A stretch of 38,264 nt of DNA from Enterovibrio nigricans DSM 22720 (GCF_900167155.1 NZ_FUXU01000042.1:1-38264); one strand, 5' to 3'; shown: positions 27,911 to 36,876, counted from the stretch's first letter. Program-made: numbers and translations. The notes: generated by a model from the sequence alone, not told the origin.

Positions 27911-28909
27911 ATGAAACGGTTTCTGGTTACACTCATGTTGGTGGGTGTCGGTATTGTCAGTGCTACGGCGAATGCGATTACCTTGACGCCAAACGACGTT
28001 GCCGCACATATGGCTGAGCCTGGTCATGTGTCTATTGTTTTGCATGCCAGACAGCTTTTTGATGACAACAAGTTAGCGCCACTCAAGGCTTACCTTTCCT
28101 CGCAGCCAGAGCTACTTCAAGAAGAAATTCTGACCATATTGTCGCGCAGAGCATTCGATTTTTCGCGGATGACGTCAGAGCGGGAAGCGTTTTTAACCAC
28201 CATTAGTCAGCAACAGCCCAAGTATATGGTGAGAAGCCAAGGAGATGGATTCTGGGCCACCATGCCTGCGTTTAATTACGCGGGGGAAGCAAAGTGGGTG
28301 CTGAACCATTGGCAAATTCACCAATTGCAGGCACAAGCTCTACAACTGCTGGCTGCTGATCAATTGTCGCTTGCCAGTTGGCTAGCATTTTCCTCTCCCG
28401 ATTACCCATTGCATCGTCAGGCCGTTCTTGATGCGATTCCCAGTATGGAGCCTGCTGCGCTGACAAAGCTTGAAACAGTGTATCTCAATGATAAAAACAT
28501 GGTTTGGGTACCTGATAACGCCATTTTGGCGGCGTTAATTGAACACACTCAAAGTGAGGTGCTGTACCAGCTTTTGTGGCTGCGGCGAACAGATTCTTAC
28601 AGTCTCAATGCTTTGCTAAAATTAAGTTCCCCGCCAGTGACGCCAGCAGCGATAACGCAGATGATGGCCGCGACGAGTAACCCAGTATTGACGAACTCCG
28701 CAAACCGACAACTGGCGCAGTTGCACCCCATGCCAGAGACGGTGAAGGCGTTTATGCTTAAGCAGCTAGGCAACCGTAGTATCGGTAATGACGTAGCGGT
28801 TATGCTGGCACAGCATGGCCATAAAGTGTGGCTGACTGAATTGGCGAAAACCACATCGGGTGTAACGCGAAGAAATATTGAAAAAGGACTCAAGACCCTG
28901 ACCCAGTAA
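27911..28909 (+). CDS. Exported helical-repeat protein, function unknown
   Basis: A 332-residue protein with a signal peptide (MKRFLVTLMLVGVGIVSATANA, cleavage near 22). The rest is alpha-helical in pattern with repeated Leu/Ala-rich helices (LLAADQLSLASWLAF, ALLKLSSPPVTPAAITQMM, AVMLAQHGHKVWLTELAKT), like HEAT-type solenoids, and no Cys. It is probably periplasmic. The gene lies between rho and ubiD on the same strand and has its own terminator. I do not recognise a characterised family. Confidence 0.65.
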   Translation: MKRFLVTLMLVGVGIVSATANAITLTPNDVAAHMAEPGHVSIVLHARQLFDDNKLAPLKAYLSSQPELLQEEILTILSRRAFDFSRMTSEREAFLTTISQQQPKYMVRSQGDGFWATMPAFNYAGEAKWVLNHWQIHQLQAQALQLLAADQLSLASWLAFSSPDYPLHRQAVLDAIPSMEPAALTKLETVYLNDKNMVWVPDNAILAALIEHTQSEVLYQLLWLRRTDSYSLNALLKLSSPPVTPAAITQMMAATSNPVLTNSANRQLAQLHPMPETVKAFMLKQLGNRSIGNDVAVMLAQHGHKVWLTELAKTTSGVTRRNIEKGLKTLTQ

Positions 28910-28916
28910 GCGTGAT

Positions 28917-28939
28917 AGCCTCATTGTATTGAGGCTTTC
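28917..28939 (+). terminator. Terminator before ubiD
   Basis: AGCCTCA (28917-28923) and TGAGGCT (28930-28936), loop TTGTAT, then TTCG. The stem is good but the T run is short, so termination may be partial. Confidence 0.6.
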
Positions 28940-28996
28940 GTGTATTTTCGCACGTATAGGGCACCCATTCAGCCGAACAATCTACTCAGGAAGGTT

Positions 28997-30880
28997 ATGA
29001 AATTTACTGATCTGCGAGTATTCCTCGATCATTTGGAATCCATTGGCGAATTAAAGCGCATCTCTCACCCGGTCGACCCTGACCAAGAAATCACTGAAAT
29101 TGCTGACCGAGTGCTTCGTGCGGGTGGGCCTGCCTTGTTGTTTGAAAACCCTGTGGGGTATGACATTCCCGTATTGGCAAACCTGTTCGGCACGCCGAAA
29201 CGTGTGGCGATCGGCATGGGACGAGCTGAGGTTAAAGAGCTGCGTGAAGTGGGCAAGTTACTGGCCTACCTCAAAGAGCCCGAGCCGCCAAAAGGCTTCA
29301 AAGATGCATTAGAAAAATTACCGGTGTTTCGTCAAGTGCTGAATATGCCTGCAAAAAGGTTACGCAAGGCGCCGTGTCAGGAGATTATCTGGCACGGGGA
29401 CGAAGTGGATTTGGATAAGATCCCAGTGATGAGTTGTTGGCCTGGCGATGTTGCACCGCTGCTGACGTGGGGGCTGACCATTACCCGAGGGCCAACCAAA
29501 AAACGCCAAAATTTAGGTATCTATCGCCAGCAGAAAATAGGCAAAAACAAAGTCATTATGCGTTGGTTGGCGCACCGTGGCGGCGCTCTGGACTTGCGTG
29601 ATTGGATGGAAACCCACCCGGGCGAGCGTTTTCCCGTGTCGGTGGCCTTTGGTGCTGATCCCGCGACCATTCTTGGTGCTGTGACGCCAGTGCCCGATAC
29701 GTTGTCTGAATATGCGTTCGCGGGATTGCTTCGCGGCAGCAAAACCGAAGTGGTGAAAAGTATCAGCAATGACTTGGACGTGCCAGCCAGTGCGGAAATC
29801 GTGATGGAAGGCTACATCGACCCAAACGAGTTTGCCGAGGAAGGGCCGTACGGCGACCACACGGGTTATTACAACGAAGTTGAACGCCACCATGTATTCA
29901 CAGTGACACATGTCACCATGCGTCAAAAGCCGATTTATCACAGCACCTACACGGGGCGTCCACCCGATGAACCGGCAGTTCTAGGTGTGGCATTGAACGA
30001 AGTATTTGTCCCCATATTGCAAAAGCAGTTCCCTGAAATTGAAGACTTCTACCTGCCACCCGAAGGCTGTTCATACCGTATGGCGGTTGTGACCATGAAA
30101 AAACAGTATCCGGGTCATGCCAAGCGCGTAATGATGGGGGTGTGGTCTTTCTTGCGACAATTCATGTACACCAAATATGTGGTGGTGTGTGACCATGATG
30201 TGAATGCCCGTGATTGGCAGAGTGTGATACAGGCCATGACAACCCATATGGATCCCAAACGCGATACGCTATTCATTGAGCATACGCCAATAGATTCGCT
30301 GGACTTTGCATCACCGGTTGCAGGTCTGGGTTCTAAGATGGGCCTTGATGCGACGAGAAAATGGGAGGCAGAGAACGTTGGTTATGCATTCTCAACGCTT
30401 CGTGCAGCACAGACTGACGTGATAGACGCCTGCGTGAGTGTGCTGAAACAGGCTTACCCTGAGTTAGTGGATGTTCACTTACCAACCGAAGCGAATGCTA
30501 ACAGCATGGTATTGGCGAGTATCCGCAAGCGAGCTGCAGGCGATGGCACTCGCATTATCAAAGCAATATGGGACGCGTTTGAACAACATGTGGATTTGAA
30601 ATTTGTCATGGTGTTCGACGAAGAAGATGTGAAGCTGCGCGATTGGCACGATGTAATTTGGGCGATTACAACCCGAATGGATCCGGCTCGTGATACCCTT
30701 GTGCGCGGCAACGCCGTTGACGACCTAGAGTCGCTTGTCGCTGCTGTGGGGTCTAAAATGGGACTGGATGCCACGAATAAATGGCCGGGTGAGTCGACAC
30801 GAGAGTGGGGCACGCCCATCAGCAAAGATCCCGCTATCGTTGCAAAAGTCGACGATATGTGGAGTAAACTGGGTTTATAA
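28997..30880 (+). CDS. ubiD: 4-hydroxy-3-polyprenylbenzoate decarboxylase with duplicated C-domain
   Basis: A 627-residue prenyl-FMN-dependent decarboxylase of ubiquinone synthesis; the cofactor is made by UbiX elsewhere. ATG 28997 follows AGGAAGG and gives the family start [14 protein letters not shown]. Metal and cofactor residues match E. coli UbiD with a shift of three: N172 and I175-Y-R177 in NLGIYR, RWL (189-191), RG (194-195), E238, and the proton donor D287 in [11 protein letters not shown]. The protein is about 130 residues longer than E. coli UbiD (497). The extra length is a second copy of the C-terminal domain: residues 337-456 and 479-596 align, sharing RDW-x(2)-VI-x-A-x-TT-x-MDP-x-RDTL and GSKMGLDAT-x-KW. 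All catalytic residues lie before the duplication, so decarboxylation is probably intact. It is the first gene of an operon with ferredoxin and fre. Confidence 0.92.
   Translation: MKFTDLRVFLDHLESIGELKRISHPVDPDQEITEIADRVLRAGGPALLFENPVGYDIPVLANLFGTPKRVAIGMGRAEVKELREVGKLLAYLKEPEPPKGFKDALEKLPVFRQVLNMPAKRLRKAPCQEIIWHGDEVDLDKIPVMSCWPGDVAPLLTWGLTITRGPTKKRQNLGIYRQQKIGKNKVIMRWLAHRGGALDLRDWMETHPGERFPVSVAFGADPATILGAVTPVPDTLSEYAFAGLLRGSKTEVVKSISNDLDVPASAEIVMEGYIDPNEFAEEGPYGDHTGYYNEVERHHVFTVTHVTMRQKPIYHSTYTGRPPDEPAVLGVALNEVFVPILQKQFPEIEDFYLPPEGCSYRMAVVTMKKQYPGHAKRVMMGVWSFLRQFMYTKYVVVCDHDVNARDWQSVIQAMTTHMDPKRDTLFIEHTPIDSLDFASPVAGLGSKMGLDATRKWEAENVGYAFSTLRAAQTDVIDACVSVLKQAYPELVDVHLPTEANANSMVLASIRKRAAGDGTRIIKAIWDAFEQHVDLKFVMVFDEEDVKLRDWHDVIWAITTRMDPARDTLVRGNAVDDLESLVAAVGSKMGLDATNKWPGESTREWGTPISKDPAIVAKVDDMWSKLGL
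30005..30364 (+). repeat. UbiD C-domain, copy 1
   Basis: Codes for UbiD residues 337-456 ([18 protein letters not shown] ... [12 protein letters not shown]). It keeps the canonical UbiD C-terminal features ([21 protein letters not shown]). Similarity to copy 2 is clear in protein; a nucleotide-level repeat was not measured. Confidence 0.75.
30431..30784 (+). repeat. UbiD C-domain, copy 2
   Basis: Codes for UbiD residues 479-596 ([18 protein letters not shown] ... [12 protein letters not shown]). It aligns with copy 1 over its full length with few gaps, but has lost the GCSYRMA segment (here [10 protein letters not shown]). It is followed by a short [19 protein letters not shown] tail. Confidence 0.75.
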
Positions 30881-31162
30881 ATGATGTTTCGGGTACATCT
30901 AATGCCATCAGGCACAGCGTTTGATGTGTCGGCGCACCAAACTGTTTTACAGGGTGCGCTGGCGGCAGATGTCCCTTTTCCTAACCGATGTCAGATCGGG
31001 GCATGTGCGTCCTGTTTATGCAGGTTGATTGAAGGTGATGTACGTTATCACTTAGAGCCAATGCTCACGGAGCAAGAAAAAGAACAAGGCTGGATATTTG
31101 CCTGTCAGGCGATTCCATGCAGCGATCTGGTGGTTAGTTTTGAGGAAAGCGATGACTATTAA
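30881..31162 (+). CDS. [2Fe-2S] ferredoxin coupled to fre
   Basis: A 93-residue plant-type ferredoxin. Cluster ligands are C37-x4-C42-x2-C45 and C75 ([12 protein letters not shown] ... FACQA), with two extra Cys (47, 80). The surrounding sequence ([50 protein letters not shown]) resembles the N-terminal ferredoxin domain of fused ferredoxin-flavin reductases such as CDP-6-deoxyglucoseen reductase more than electron-carrier ferredoxins. ATG 30881 directly abuts the ubiD stop; a second ATG follows at 30884. There is no good ribosome site of its own, so it depends on ubiD translation. Its end overlaps fre by 11 bases. It probably takes electrons from the Fre flavin; the acceptor is not known. 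Confidence 0.85.
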   Translation: MMFRVHLMPSGTAFDVSAHQTVLQGALAADVPFPNRCQIGACASCLCRLIEGDVRYHLEPMLTEQEKEQGWIFACQAIPCSDLVVSFEESDDY

Positions 31163-31871
31163 TTGTGAAGTCTTGTCAGTGTCACCACTGGCTAACAATA
31201 CCTACCGAATTTTACTGAAGCCTGAACTGCCTGTTGAATACAAAGCAGGTCAGTATCTTTTGGCTGTGATGGGCGAGAAAGACAAACGTCCTTTCTCTAT
31301 CGCCAGCAGCCCTTGTCGCCAGAATGGCCACGAGCTTGAGCTTCACATCGGTGCGGCGGAAGAGAATGCGTATGCGTCGGAAGTCGTAAAAGCGGCGAAG
31401 GGAACCCTAGAGAAAGGCGACAATTCATTTTTAATTGAAGCCCCCCATGGTAATGCCTGGCTGCGTGATGAGCGTCAGCGTCCGTTGGTATTGATTGCTG
31501 GCGGTACCGGCTTTTCTTATGTACGCAGTATGCTGGACCACTGTTTGAGCCAAGGTTTTACCCAGCTAATCTTCCTGTACTGGGGAGGCCGTGATTTGAG
31601 CCAGCTTTATGCAAACGAAGAAATGGAAGCATTAGCGCTGAAGAACAGTCAGCTGACATACATTCCGGTTGTTGAAAGCGTGTCAGAAGGTTGGAATGGC
31701 AAAGTGGGCAATGTGCTGGAGGCGGTGATGGAAGATTTCGTATCTTTGTCAGCGTACGACATTTACATGGCGGGTCGTTTTGAAATGGCGGGCGCGGCAC
31801 GAGAGATGTTTTGTAATGAGCGTGGTGCAGAGCGTGACCACCTTTTTGCAGATGCGTACGCGTTTCTATAG
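31152..31871 (+). CDS. fre: NAD(P)H-flavin reductase
   Basis: A 239-residue reductase that uses NAD(P)H to reduce free flavins. Flavin site R46-PFSIAS, pyridine-nucleotide motif AGGTGFSY (116-123), YWGGR, and C-terminal AGRFEMA and [11 protein letters not shown], all as in E. coli Fre (233). ATG 31152 has GAGG upstream and lies inside the ferredoxin gene. In E. coli fre also follows ubiD directly; here the ferredoxin is inserted between them. The reduced flavin may feed iron reduction, ribonucleotide reductase activation or prenyl-FMN formation. Confidence 0.93.
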   Translation: MTINCEVLSVSPLANNTYRILLKPELPVEYKAGQYLLAVMGEKDKRPFSIASSPCRQNGHELELHIGAAEENAYASEVVKAAKGTLEKGDNSFLIEAPHGNAWLRDERQRPLVLIAGGTGFSYVRSMLDHCLSQGFTQLIFLYWGGRDLSQLYANEEMEALALKNSQLTYIPVVESVSEGWNGKVGNVLEAVMEDFVSLSAYDIYMAGRFEMAGAAREMFCNERGAERDHLFADAYAFL

Positions 31872-31887
31872 CGTTTCAATGATAAAT

Positions 31888-31914
31888 AAAACACCGCCGA
31901 TTGGCGGTGTTTTT
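31888..31914 (+). terminator. Bidirectional terminator after fre
   Basis: ACACCGCC (31891-31898) and GGCGGTGT (31903-31910), loop GATT, followed by TTTT and preceded by AAA. It serves fre and the convergent permease. Confidence 0.9.
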
Positions 31915-31927
31915 GTTTGTGCAAACC

Positions 31928-32800
31928 TTACGCTGTTTGCGCCTCGATTTTCTTTTTCACCCAGGTTTCGTTGACCCAAAGGGATGCCAAAATCACCGCC
32001 CCTCCCATCGCCAGCGTGGCAAGATCTGCGCTGCGGTTCCAAATCAATACGTTCACGACAATGCCCGCAGGCACAAGCACGTTATTCATTACCGCCAATG
32101 CGCCTGTGTTGACGAGCGTTGCTCCTTTGTTCCAAAGGAAATAACCCAACCCGGACGCAATCGTACCCAGATAGATCAATATGCCCCATTGTAAATGGGT
32201 GGTCGGTAGCTTGTCTGGGTTGCCTAACAGGAGAAAAGCAGGCACAGCTACACACAAGGCACCCAAATAGAACAGCCCGAAAATGGTGTGCTGTGGTATC
32301 GATTTATCTGTACGCTCCATCACAACTTTGTAACTGACCTGACCGATTGCGAAACAGAGGTTTGCACCCTGAACAATTAAAAAACCCAGCATAAAATTCG
32401 GATTGACCGACGCAAACTTGATCACCACGGCGCCGAGAACGGCCAATGCGGCCGTCATGAGATACCAAGGCGAAAAGCGACGGTTCATTAGGTCGTAGGT
32501 TAGGGTAACGTAGACTGGGGTAAAGACGGTGAACAGCAGCACTTCTGGCACGGACAGATAGAGGAAAGACTGGTAGTAAAAGCAGTACATCAGTCCAAGC
32601 TGAATGCCGCCGATGGCCATCAGTTTGAGCATCAGTGGTCGTGGGATGCCTTTTAAGCGCAGAAACGGCAAGAAAACCACACCTGCCAATGCAACACGGG
32701 TGACAACAGAAAACCAGGAATCGACTTGCCCAGCAAGGTAAACACCTATCAGGCTGAACGAGAATGCCCAAAGAAAGGTGACGAACGAAAGATAGCCCAT
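31928..32800 (-). CDS. DMT-family permease (EamA type)
   Basis: A 290-residue inner-membrane protein with about ten membrane segments arranged as two EamA halves (roughly 1-135 and 145-280). The Leu/Val/Ala-rich helices, the EVLLFTVFTPVYVTLT segment in the first half and the GNPDKLPTTHLQWGILIYLGTIASGLGYFLWNKG block in the second are typical of carboxylate/amino acid/amine transporters such as the YigM group. The substrate cannot be told from sequence. It is monocistronic, and the gap to uspA upstream is about 100 bases with no terminator seen. Confidence 0.8.
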   Translation of the reverse strand: MGYLSFVTFLWAFSFSLIGVYLAGQVDSWFSVVTRVALAGVVFLPFLRLKGIPRPLMLKLMAIGGIQLGLMYCFYYQSFLYLSVPEVLLFTVFTPVYVTLTYDLMNRRFSPWYLMTAALAVLGAVVIKFASVNPNFMLGFLIVQGANLCFAIGQVSYKVVMERTDKSIPQHTIFGLFYLGALCVAVPAFLLLGNPDKLPTTHLQWGILIYLGTIASGLGYFLWNKGATLVNTGALAVMNNVLVPAGIVVNVLIWNRSADLATLAMGGAVILASLWVNETWVKKKIEAQTA

Positions 32801-32904
32801 CTTGAATCTCTAAAAACCACAAAATTGCCGCCAAGTTTACTGCATTTGGCGGCAACGTGTCGCTATCGTCTCTCTGGACGGAGGAGCTTGCTAATATCCT
32901 GCGA

Positions 32905-33330
32905 TCAACTTGGCAGCGGCACCATCAACATATCGACAGGGGTCTTGTTGATAAGTTGCTTAGCGGAAGAAATCAGGGTGCTCCAAAAATCTTGGTGGTG
33001 CCCACAAATCACCAAATCGATACCAAAATGGCCAATGGACTCTGTGATTTCATCGGCCAGATCGCCACTGGCGACCAGCGTGTGCGTCACTGGTGTGGTG
33101 CTAAGTTTTGCTAGTCTGTTCAGCTGCCCCTGTGCTTCTTCGACGATTTGATTCCGCGTTTCGACCATATTGATATCGATGAGGCCTGTGTAGAGTTGCG
33201 CGTAATTCACATCGATATGGATCAGTGAGAGCTTTGCGCCGAGAGGACCTGCCAGCGCGGCCCCTTTTTGAATCAGTTTTTCGCTGTCAGCAGACAAATC
33301 AACAGCGACAAGAATGTGTTTATAGCCCAT
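32905..33330 (-). CDS. uspA: Universal stress protein UspA
   Basis: A 141-residue cytoplasmic protein induced by growth arrest. N-terminus MGYKHILVAVDLS, LSLIHIDVNYAQLYTGLIDIN and CGHHQDFWSTLISSAKQLIN-x4-DMLMVPL match E. coli UspA (144) along the full length. It is the non-ATP-binding UspA type, as it has no G-x2-G-x9-G(S/T) signature. I chose ATG 33328-33330 because GGAG lies seven bases upstream; an ATG six bases earlier is also in frame. It is divergent from uspB. Confidence 0.92.
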   Translation of the reverse strand: MGYKHILVAVDLSADSEKLIQKGAALAGPLGAKLSLIHIDVNYAQLYTGLIDINMVETRNQIVEEAQGQLNRLAKLSTTPVTHTLVASGDLADEITESIGHFGIDLVICGHHQDFWSTLISSAKQLINKTPVDMLMVPLPS

Positions 33331-33336
33331 GACCAA

Positions 33337-34013
33337 ACTCCCTAAAATGCTCGGCGTGGATTAGACGAAGATACCGAGAAAGATGAGAAAAAAGTAGCAT
33401 TGTCTCCGTATCAAGACTGTCGAGCAGATCTCACTGCTGACGCGCATTTTGAGATGCATACGTCGATCGTTAAGATTTGTTGGTATTATTGTTAATGTTT
33501 GGTGGTTGTATTTTCTAGGGGATTGATAAGGCAGGGAAGATCCTAAGGCTGAAAATCACAATGCTGATGAATTGAGCGCATCGATCTACTTGGCGTTTTT
33601 CTCATCAATTCTATACTTACTGTGTAAAGCTTCTCAATTTGGTAACCGCTGTTACCCCTTCGAGGGGGAGTGTTTCTTTATTGCATGCGTGATTTGCCTG
33701 AGTGAGACAAGGTATGCAATTCATTTCTGAGAAAAGCAATGAATTGGCACACATTACCTTTGCGCTTGGGAGGTAAGCTAGGTGTAGTTTCCTGCAAAGT
33801 AAATAACACAACCAAAGAAGAAAAACGCCTTAAGAGGGCGCAAAGGCACACAGTAATTGGTGGGGACCACGGAATGCCCTGTTATTCAGAGATAAAGGTT
33901 TGGCTGAGAATGCCAAAGCGGCATCTACTTCTGTATTGGACGGCCCAGAAAGAGATGACAGCAAAGTTCACTCATCGCTGGGTTCCCCATCGGCAACTAT
34001 GGGAGAAGAGACC
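33337..34013. other. Long uspA-uspB divergent region with hairpins
   Basis: A 677-base gene-free stretch containing several inverted repeats on the uspB side: GGTAAC/GTTACC (33641-33646, 33651-33656), CCCC/GGGG (33655-33658, 33664-33667), CAATTCATT/AATGAATTG (33717-33725, 33738-33746), and CGCCTT/AGGGCG at 33826-33840. CCCAT/ATGGG lies at the ribosome site of uspB. It must hold the promoters of both genes and looks like a structured leader. Two small plus-strand frames (33739 onward and 33900 onward) have no good start signals. Confidence 0.45.
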
Positions 34014-34355
34014 ATGAGCGGAGACGCGTTAATTATTGCGATATTTTTTGTCATGCTGGTGAATATCTTGCGCTATATGAGTTCACTGAGAACACTGCTT
34101 TGTATGATGCGAGAGGCTAACCCTTTGCTGTATCAGCAGGTCAATCGCGGCAGCAATAATTTCTTTTCGCCCCAAGGCGACATTAGCCGGCAAAAGCGTT
34201 TGTTTCATTACATTCGCAGTCAAGAGTACATGCACCATCACGACGAAGCCTTTATCGCGAAATGCAATAAAGTCCGCCACCTATTCATTCTATCGATCGC
34301 CTTGGTTATCGCCTTGGTTGTTTCCCTCTTTTTTGTGGCGTTTGCTGGACTGTGA
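34014..34355 (+). CDS. uspB: Universal stress protein B
   Basis: A 113-residue inner-membrane protein linked to stationary phase and ethanol tolerance in E. coli. Two membrane segments, at about 4-22 (ALIIAIFFVMLVNILRYM) and 89-110, flank a cytoplasmic part with LRTLL-x9-PLLYQQV and HHHDEAFIAKCNKVR. I chose ATG 34014 because GGGAGAAGAG precedes it and the protein then aligns from the start with E. coli UspB (111); upstream in-frame codons are not conserved. In E. coli uspB also lies divergent from uspA. Confidence 0.88.
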   Translation: MSGDALIIAIFFVMLVNILRYMSSLRTLLCMMREANPLLYQQVNRGSNNFFSPQGDISRQKRLFHYIRSQEYMHHHDEAFIAKCNKVRHLFILSIALVIALVVSLFFVAFAGL

Positions 34356-34420
34356 TGTTGGGTAAAGGAATTATTGCCGGACAGCGATAGACTTTTTTGT
34401 AGGCAATCCTATTTTTCAAA

Positions 34421-34449
34421 AACGCTGGCTTTGGTCAGCGTTTTTTTTG
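34421..34449 (+). terminator. uspB terminator
   Basis: AACGCTG (34421-34427) and CAGCGTT (34436-34442) with loop GCTTTGGT, followed by a run of eight T. Confidence 0.9.
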
Positions 34450-34492
34450 TTACTCTGACGCTGAAAAATGAAATCGTAAGTAAGGGGATTAT

Positions 34493-35617
34493 GTGGACAA
34501 GTTTCTCGCTTGGTGGCACAGCAGTTCACCGGACCTGAATTGGAACTGGATTGAGCATATTGGTTTGCTGCTCGGTGCTGCCGCTGTGGCTTGGGTGGTG
34601 TGGCGTGTTATCATCACAAAGTTACTCAATATTGCTCAGACAACCAGAACAGAGTGGGACACAATCTTACTAACGGCCGTGAGCTCCCCAATCAGCGTAT
34701 TGATTTGGTTATGGCCATCGAGTTATGCCATCGACAGCTTGGTCGAAGCTGTGACGAAAGTGACCACTGACTGGTTTGTGGTGTCACGTCGCGTGCTGGT
34801 TTTTGCTGTCGTGCTTTGGGTGATGCTTCGTTTGGTCAATGGTATTGAAGCCTACTTGATGAAGTCTGACAAACGTGATCAGACAACGGTGGCAGCCATG
34901 GGGCACATTATGCGTCTGATGCTGGCGGTCATTGGCTTACTGACGGCAATGCAAGAATTTGGTATCAGCCTAACGGGGTTGCTCACCTTTGGTGGTGTGG
35001 GTGGTTTGGTTGTCGGCTTGGCGGCGAAAGACCTGCTCTCAAACTTCTTTGGTGGGTTGATGATTTATTTTGACCGTCCGTTCAAAGTCGGGGATTGGAT
35101 AAGCTCGCCTGACAGAAACATTGAAGGCACGGTTGAACGTATTGGTATGCGCATGACCATGATCCGTACCTTCGAAAGTCGGCCTTTGTATGTTCCGAAC
35201 TCAGTGTTCAGCAGCATTGTTGTATTGAACCCTTCTCGAATGCAGCATCGCCGAATCAACGAAACTATCGGCCTTCGTTATAAAGATGCGGATAAAATGG
35301 CGATCATCGTTTCTGATGTGAAAAGCATGCTGGAAAAGCACCCTGATATTGAGCACAGTGCGACATTGATGGTGAACTTCGATGCGTTTGCAGGCTCCTC
35401 GCTTAATTTCTTTATTTATACTTTTACCAAAACCGTGAATTGGGCGAGATACCACGAGGTGAAGCAGGATGTGATGCTGAAAATTGTCGACATTGTGCAT
35501 TCACACGGTGCCGATTTTGCTTTCCCGACACGCACCATTACCTTTGAGCGAGATGATGCGATTGAAGCGGCGATCCCGGTTTCAACCGACGCGGAATTTT
35601 CAGGGAATAAAAACTAA
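34493..35617 (+). CDS. MscS-family mechanosensitive channel
   Basis: A 374-residue inner-membrane channel that opens under membrane tension to release solutes in hypo-osmotic shock. About five membrane segments precede the pore helix (LLTFGGVGGLVVGLAAKDLLSNFFGGLMI, residues 162-190), followed by the cytoplasmic beta domain FDRPFKVGDWI and VERIGMRMTMIRTF. The family is the YnaI/YbdG type, with extra N-terminal helices compared with MscS. The start is GTG 34493 (MDKFLAWWHSSS) with AAGGGG about six bases upstream; the ATG at 34491 is out of frame and gives only 15 codons. It occupies the place of pitA in the E. coli uspB-pitA-yhiN order. Confidence 0.85.
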   Translation: MDKFLAWWHSSSPDLNWNWIEHIGLLLGAAAVAWVVWRVIITKLLNIAQTTRTEWDTILLTAVSSPISVLIWLWPSSYAIDSLVEAVTKVTTDWFVVSRRVLVFAVVLWVMLRLVNGIEAYLMKSDKRDQTTVAAMGHIMRLMLAVIGLLTAMQEFGISLTGLLTFGGVGGLVVGLAAKDLLSNFFGGLMIYFDRPFKVGDWISSPDRNIEGTVERIGMRMTMIRTFESRPLYVPNSVFSSIVVLNPSRMQHRRINETIGLRYKDADKMAIIVSDVKSMLEKHPDIEHSATLMVNFDAFAGSSLNFFIYTFTKTVNWARYHEVKQDVMLKIVDIVHSHGADFAFPTRTITFERDDAIEAAIPVSTDAEFSGNKN

Positions 35618-35671
35618 ACAGGTTTCATATTGGTTCAAAACCTGTCGGGCGGCTACAATGCCGCCCGTTTT
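35618..35671 (+). terminator. Tandem hairpin terminator after the channel gene
   Basis: Two adjacent stems: ACAGGTTT/AAACCTGT (35618-35625, 35638-35645), then the stronger CGGGCGGC/GCCGCCCG (35646-35653, 35660-35667) with loop TACAAT and TTTT. The second is the likely terminator; the yhiN start is 21 bases on. Confidence 0.85.
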
Positions 35672-35691
35672 CGATGTCGTGAGTTAGAAAA

Positions 35692-36876
35692 ATGAAGCAA
35701 GTAGATGTAGTGATCATTGGTGCTGGTGCCGCAGGTCTGATGTGCGCAGCGCAAGCGGGCAAGCGTGGCCGCTCAGTGCTGGTGGTCGACAATGGCAAAA
35801 AGCCGGGACGCAAAATCCTGATCTCCGGTGGTGGCCGCTGCAACTTCACTAACTACGACGTGACCGCCGCAAACTATGTATGTCGCAACGCACACTTCGC
35901 TAAATCGGCATTGGCGCAATACAGCCAATGGGATTTCTTTTCGATGGTCAATGAATACGGTATTACGTGGGAAGAGCGCGACCACGGCCAGTTATTTTGC
36001 ATTGATTCCGCGAAAGACATCGTCGACATGCTGTTGAAAGAATGCGACCTCCCGAACGTCGAGCAGCGTTACCGCTGTGATGTGCATGACATTGAGAAAG
36101 CGGCGAATGGCTTTACCCTGAAACTGGATACTGACACCGTTTCGTGTCAGTCGCTGGTCGTGGCGACGGGCGGTTTGTCTATGCCGAAGTTGGGTGCAAC
36201 ACCGTTTGGCTATCAGATTGCTGAACAATTTGGTTTGGCGCGCGTACCAACCACCGCTGGCTTGGTCCCGTTTACCTTACATGACAAGGACAAAACCGCG
36301 TTTGCTGACTTGTCGGGCATTGCGATCCCTGTGACCATTACCACCGAAAGTGGCGTGCTGTTTAAAGAAAACCTGCTGTTTACCCACCGCGGGCTGTCTG
36401 GCCCAGTGGTGCTGCAAATCAGCTCATACTGGAAGCCAGGGGAAAAAGTCTCGGTGAACTTGTTACCCGATTTGGATGTTGTCGACACGCTAAATACCAT
36501 GCGTGAAAAACATCCGCTACAAAGTCTGAAAAACAGCCTTGCCCGTTTGCTGCCAAAACGTTTGGTGGAAGCCATGATGGAACGTGGTGACATGCAGGAT
36601 AAACCGCTCAAACAGCTTAACCCGAAAGACATTCAAGCTCTGGCTGATTACCTACACAGCTGGAACATCGCACCGAACGGCACTGAAGGTTACCGCACCG
36701 CGGAAGTAACGCTCGGCGGTGTGGATACCGACGAGTTGTCATCGAAAACCATGGAAGCGAAAAACGTGTCGGGCTTGTATTTTGTAGGTGAAGTGATGGA
36801 CGTGTCTGGCTGGCTTGGCGGCTATAACTTCCAGTGGGCGTGGAGCTCGGGTTGGGTCGCAGGACAAAATGTGTAA
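35692..36876 (+). CDS. yhiN: HI0933/YhiN-family flavoprotein
   Basis: A 394-residue predicted FAD-dependent oxidoreductase. N-terminal Rossmann motif VDVVIIGAGAAGLMCAAQAG (4-23), PGRKILISGGGRCNFTN (about 38-54, family signature), HGQLFCIDSAKDIVDML, VVATGGLSMPKLGATPFGY and C-terminal GGVDTDELSSKTMEAK and GLYFVGEVMDVSGWLGGYN-x-QWAWSSG. The physiological substrate is not known. It has no strong ribosome site. The stop TAA (36874-36876) lies three bases before a Tn7-like transposon end, so its 3' end is the attachment site. The reading frame looks complete at its usual C-terminus, so the insertion has spared it. Confidence 0.9.
   Translation: MKQVDVVIIGAGAAGLMCAAQAGKRGRSVLVVDNGKKPGRKILISGGGRCNFTNYDVTAANYVCRNAHFAKSALAQYSQWDFFSMVNEYGITWEERDHGQLFCIDSAKDIVDMLLKECDLPNVEQRYRCDVHDIEKAANGFTLKLDTDTVSCQSLVVATGGLSMPKLGATPFGYQIAEQFGLARVPTTAGLVPFTLHDKDKTAFADLSGIAIPVTITTESGVLFKENLLFTHRGLSGPVVLQISSYWKPGEKVSVNLLPDLDVVDTLNTMREKHPLQSLKNSLARLLPKRLVEAMMERGDMQDKPLKQLNPKDIQALADYLHSWNIAPNGTEGYRTAEVTLGGVDTDELSSKTMEAKNVSGLYFVGEVMDVSGWLGGYNFQWAWSSGWVAGQNV

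Noticed and set aside
33820-33880. Possible c-di-GMP (GEMM) riboswitch before uspB, because of GGGCGCAAAGGC
   Set aside because: The paired strand GGCAAACC, the GNRA hairpin and the GGTAGCCGGGTTACC arm of that riboswitch are not present, so one short similarity is not enough.
33739-34017. 92-codon frame upstream of uspB
   Set aside because: No ribosome site, unusual composition, and it overlaps hairpins and the uspB start.
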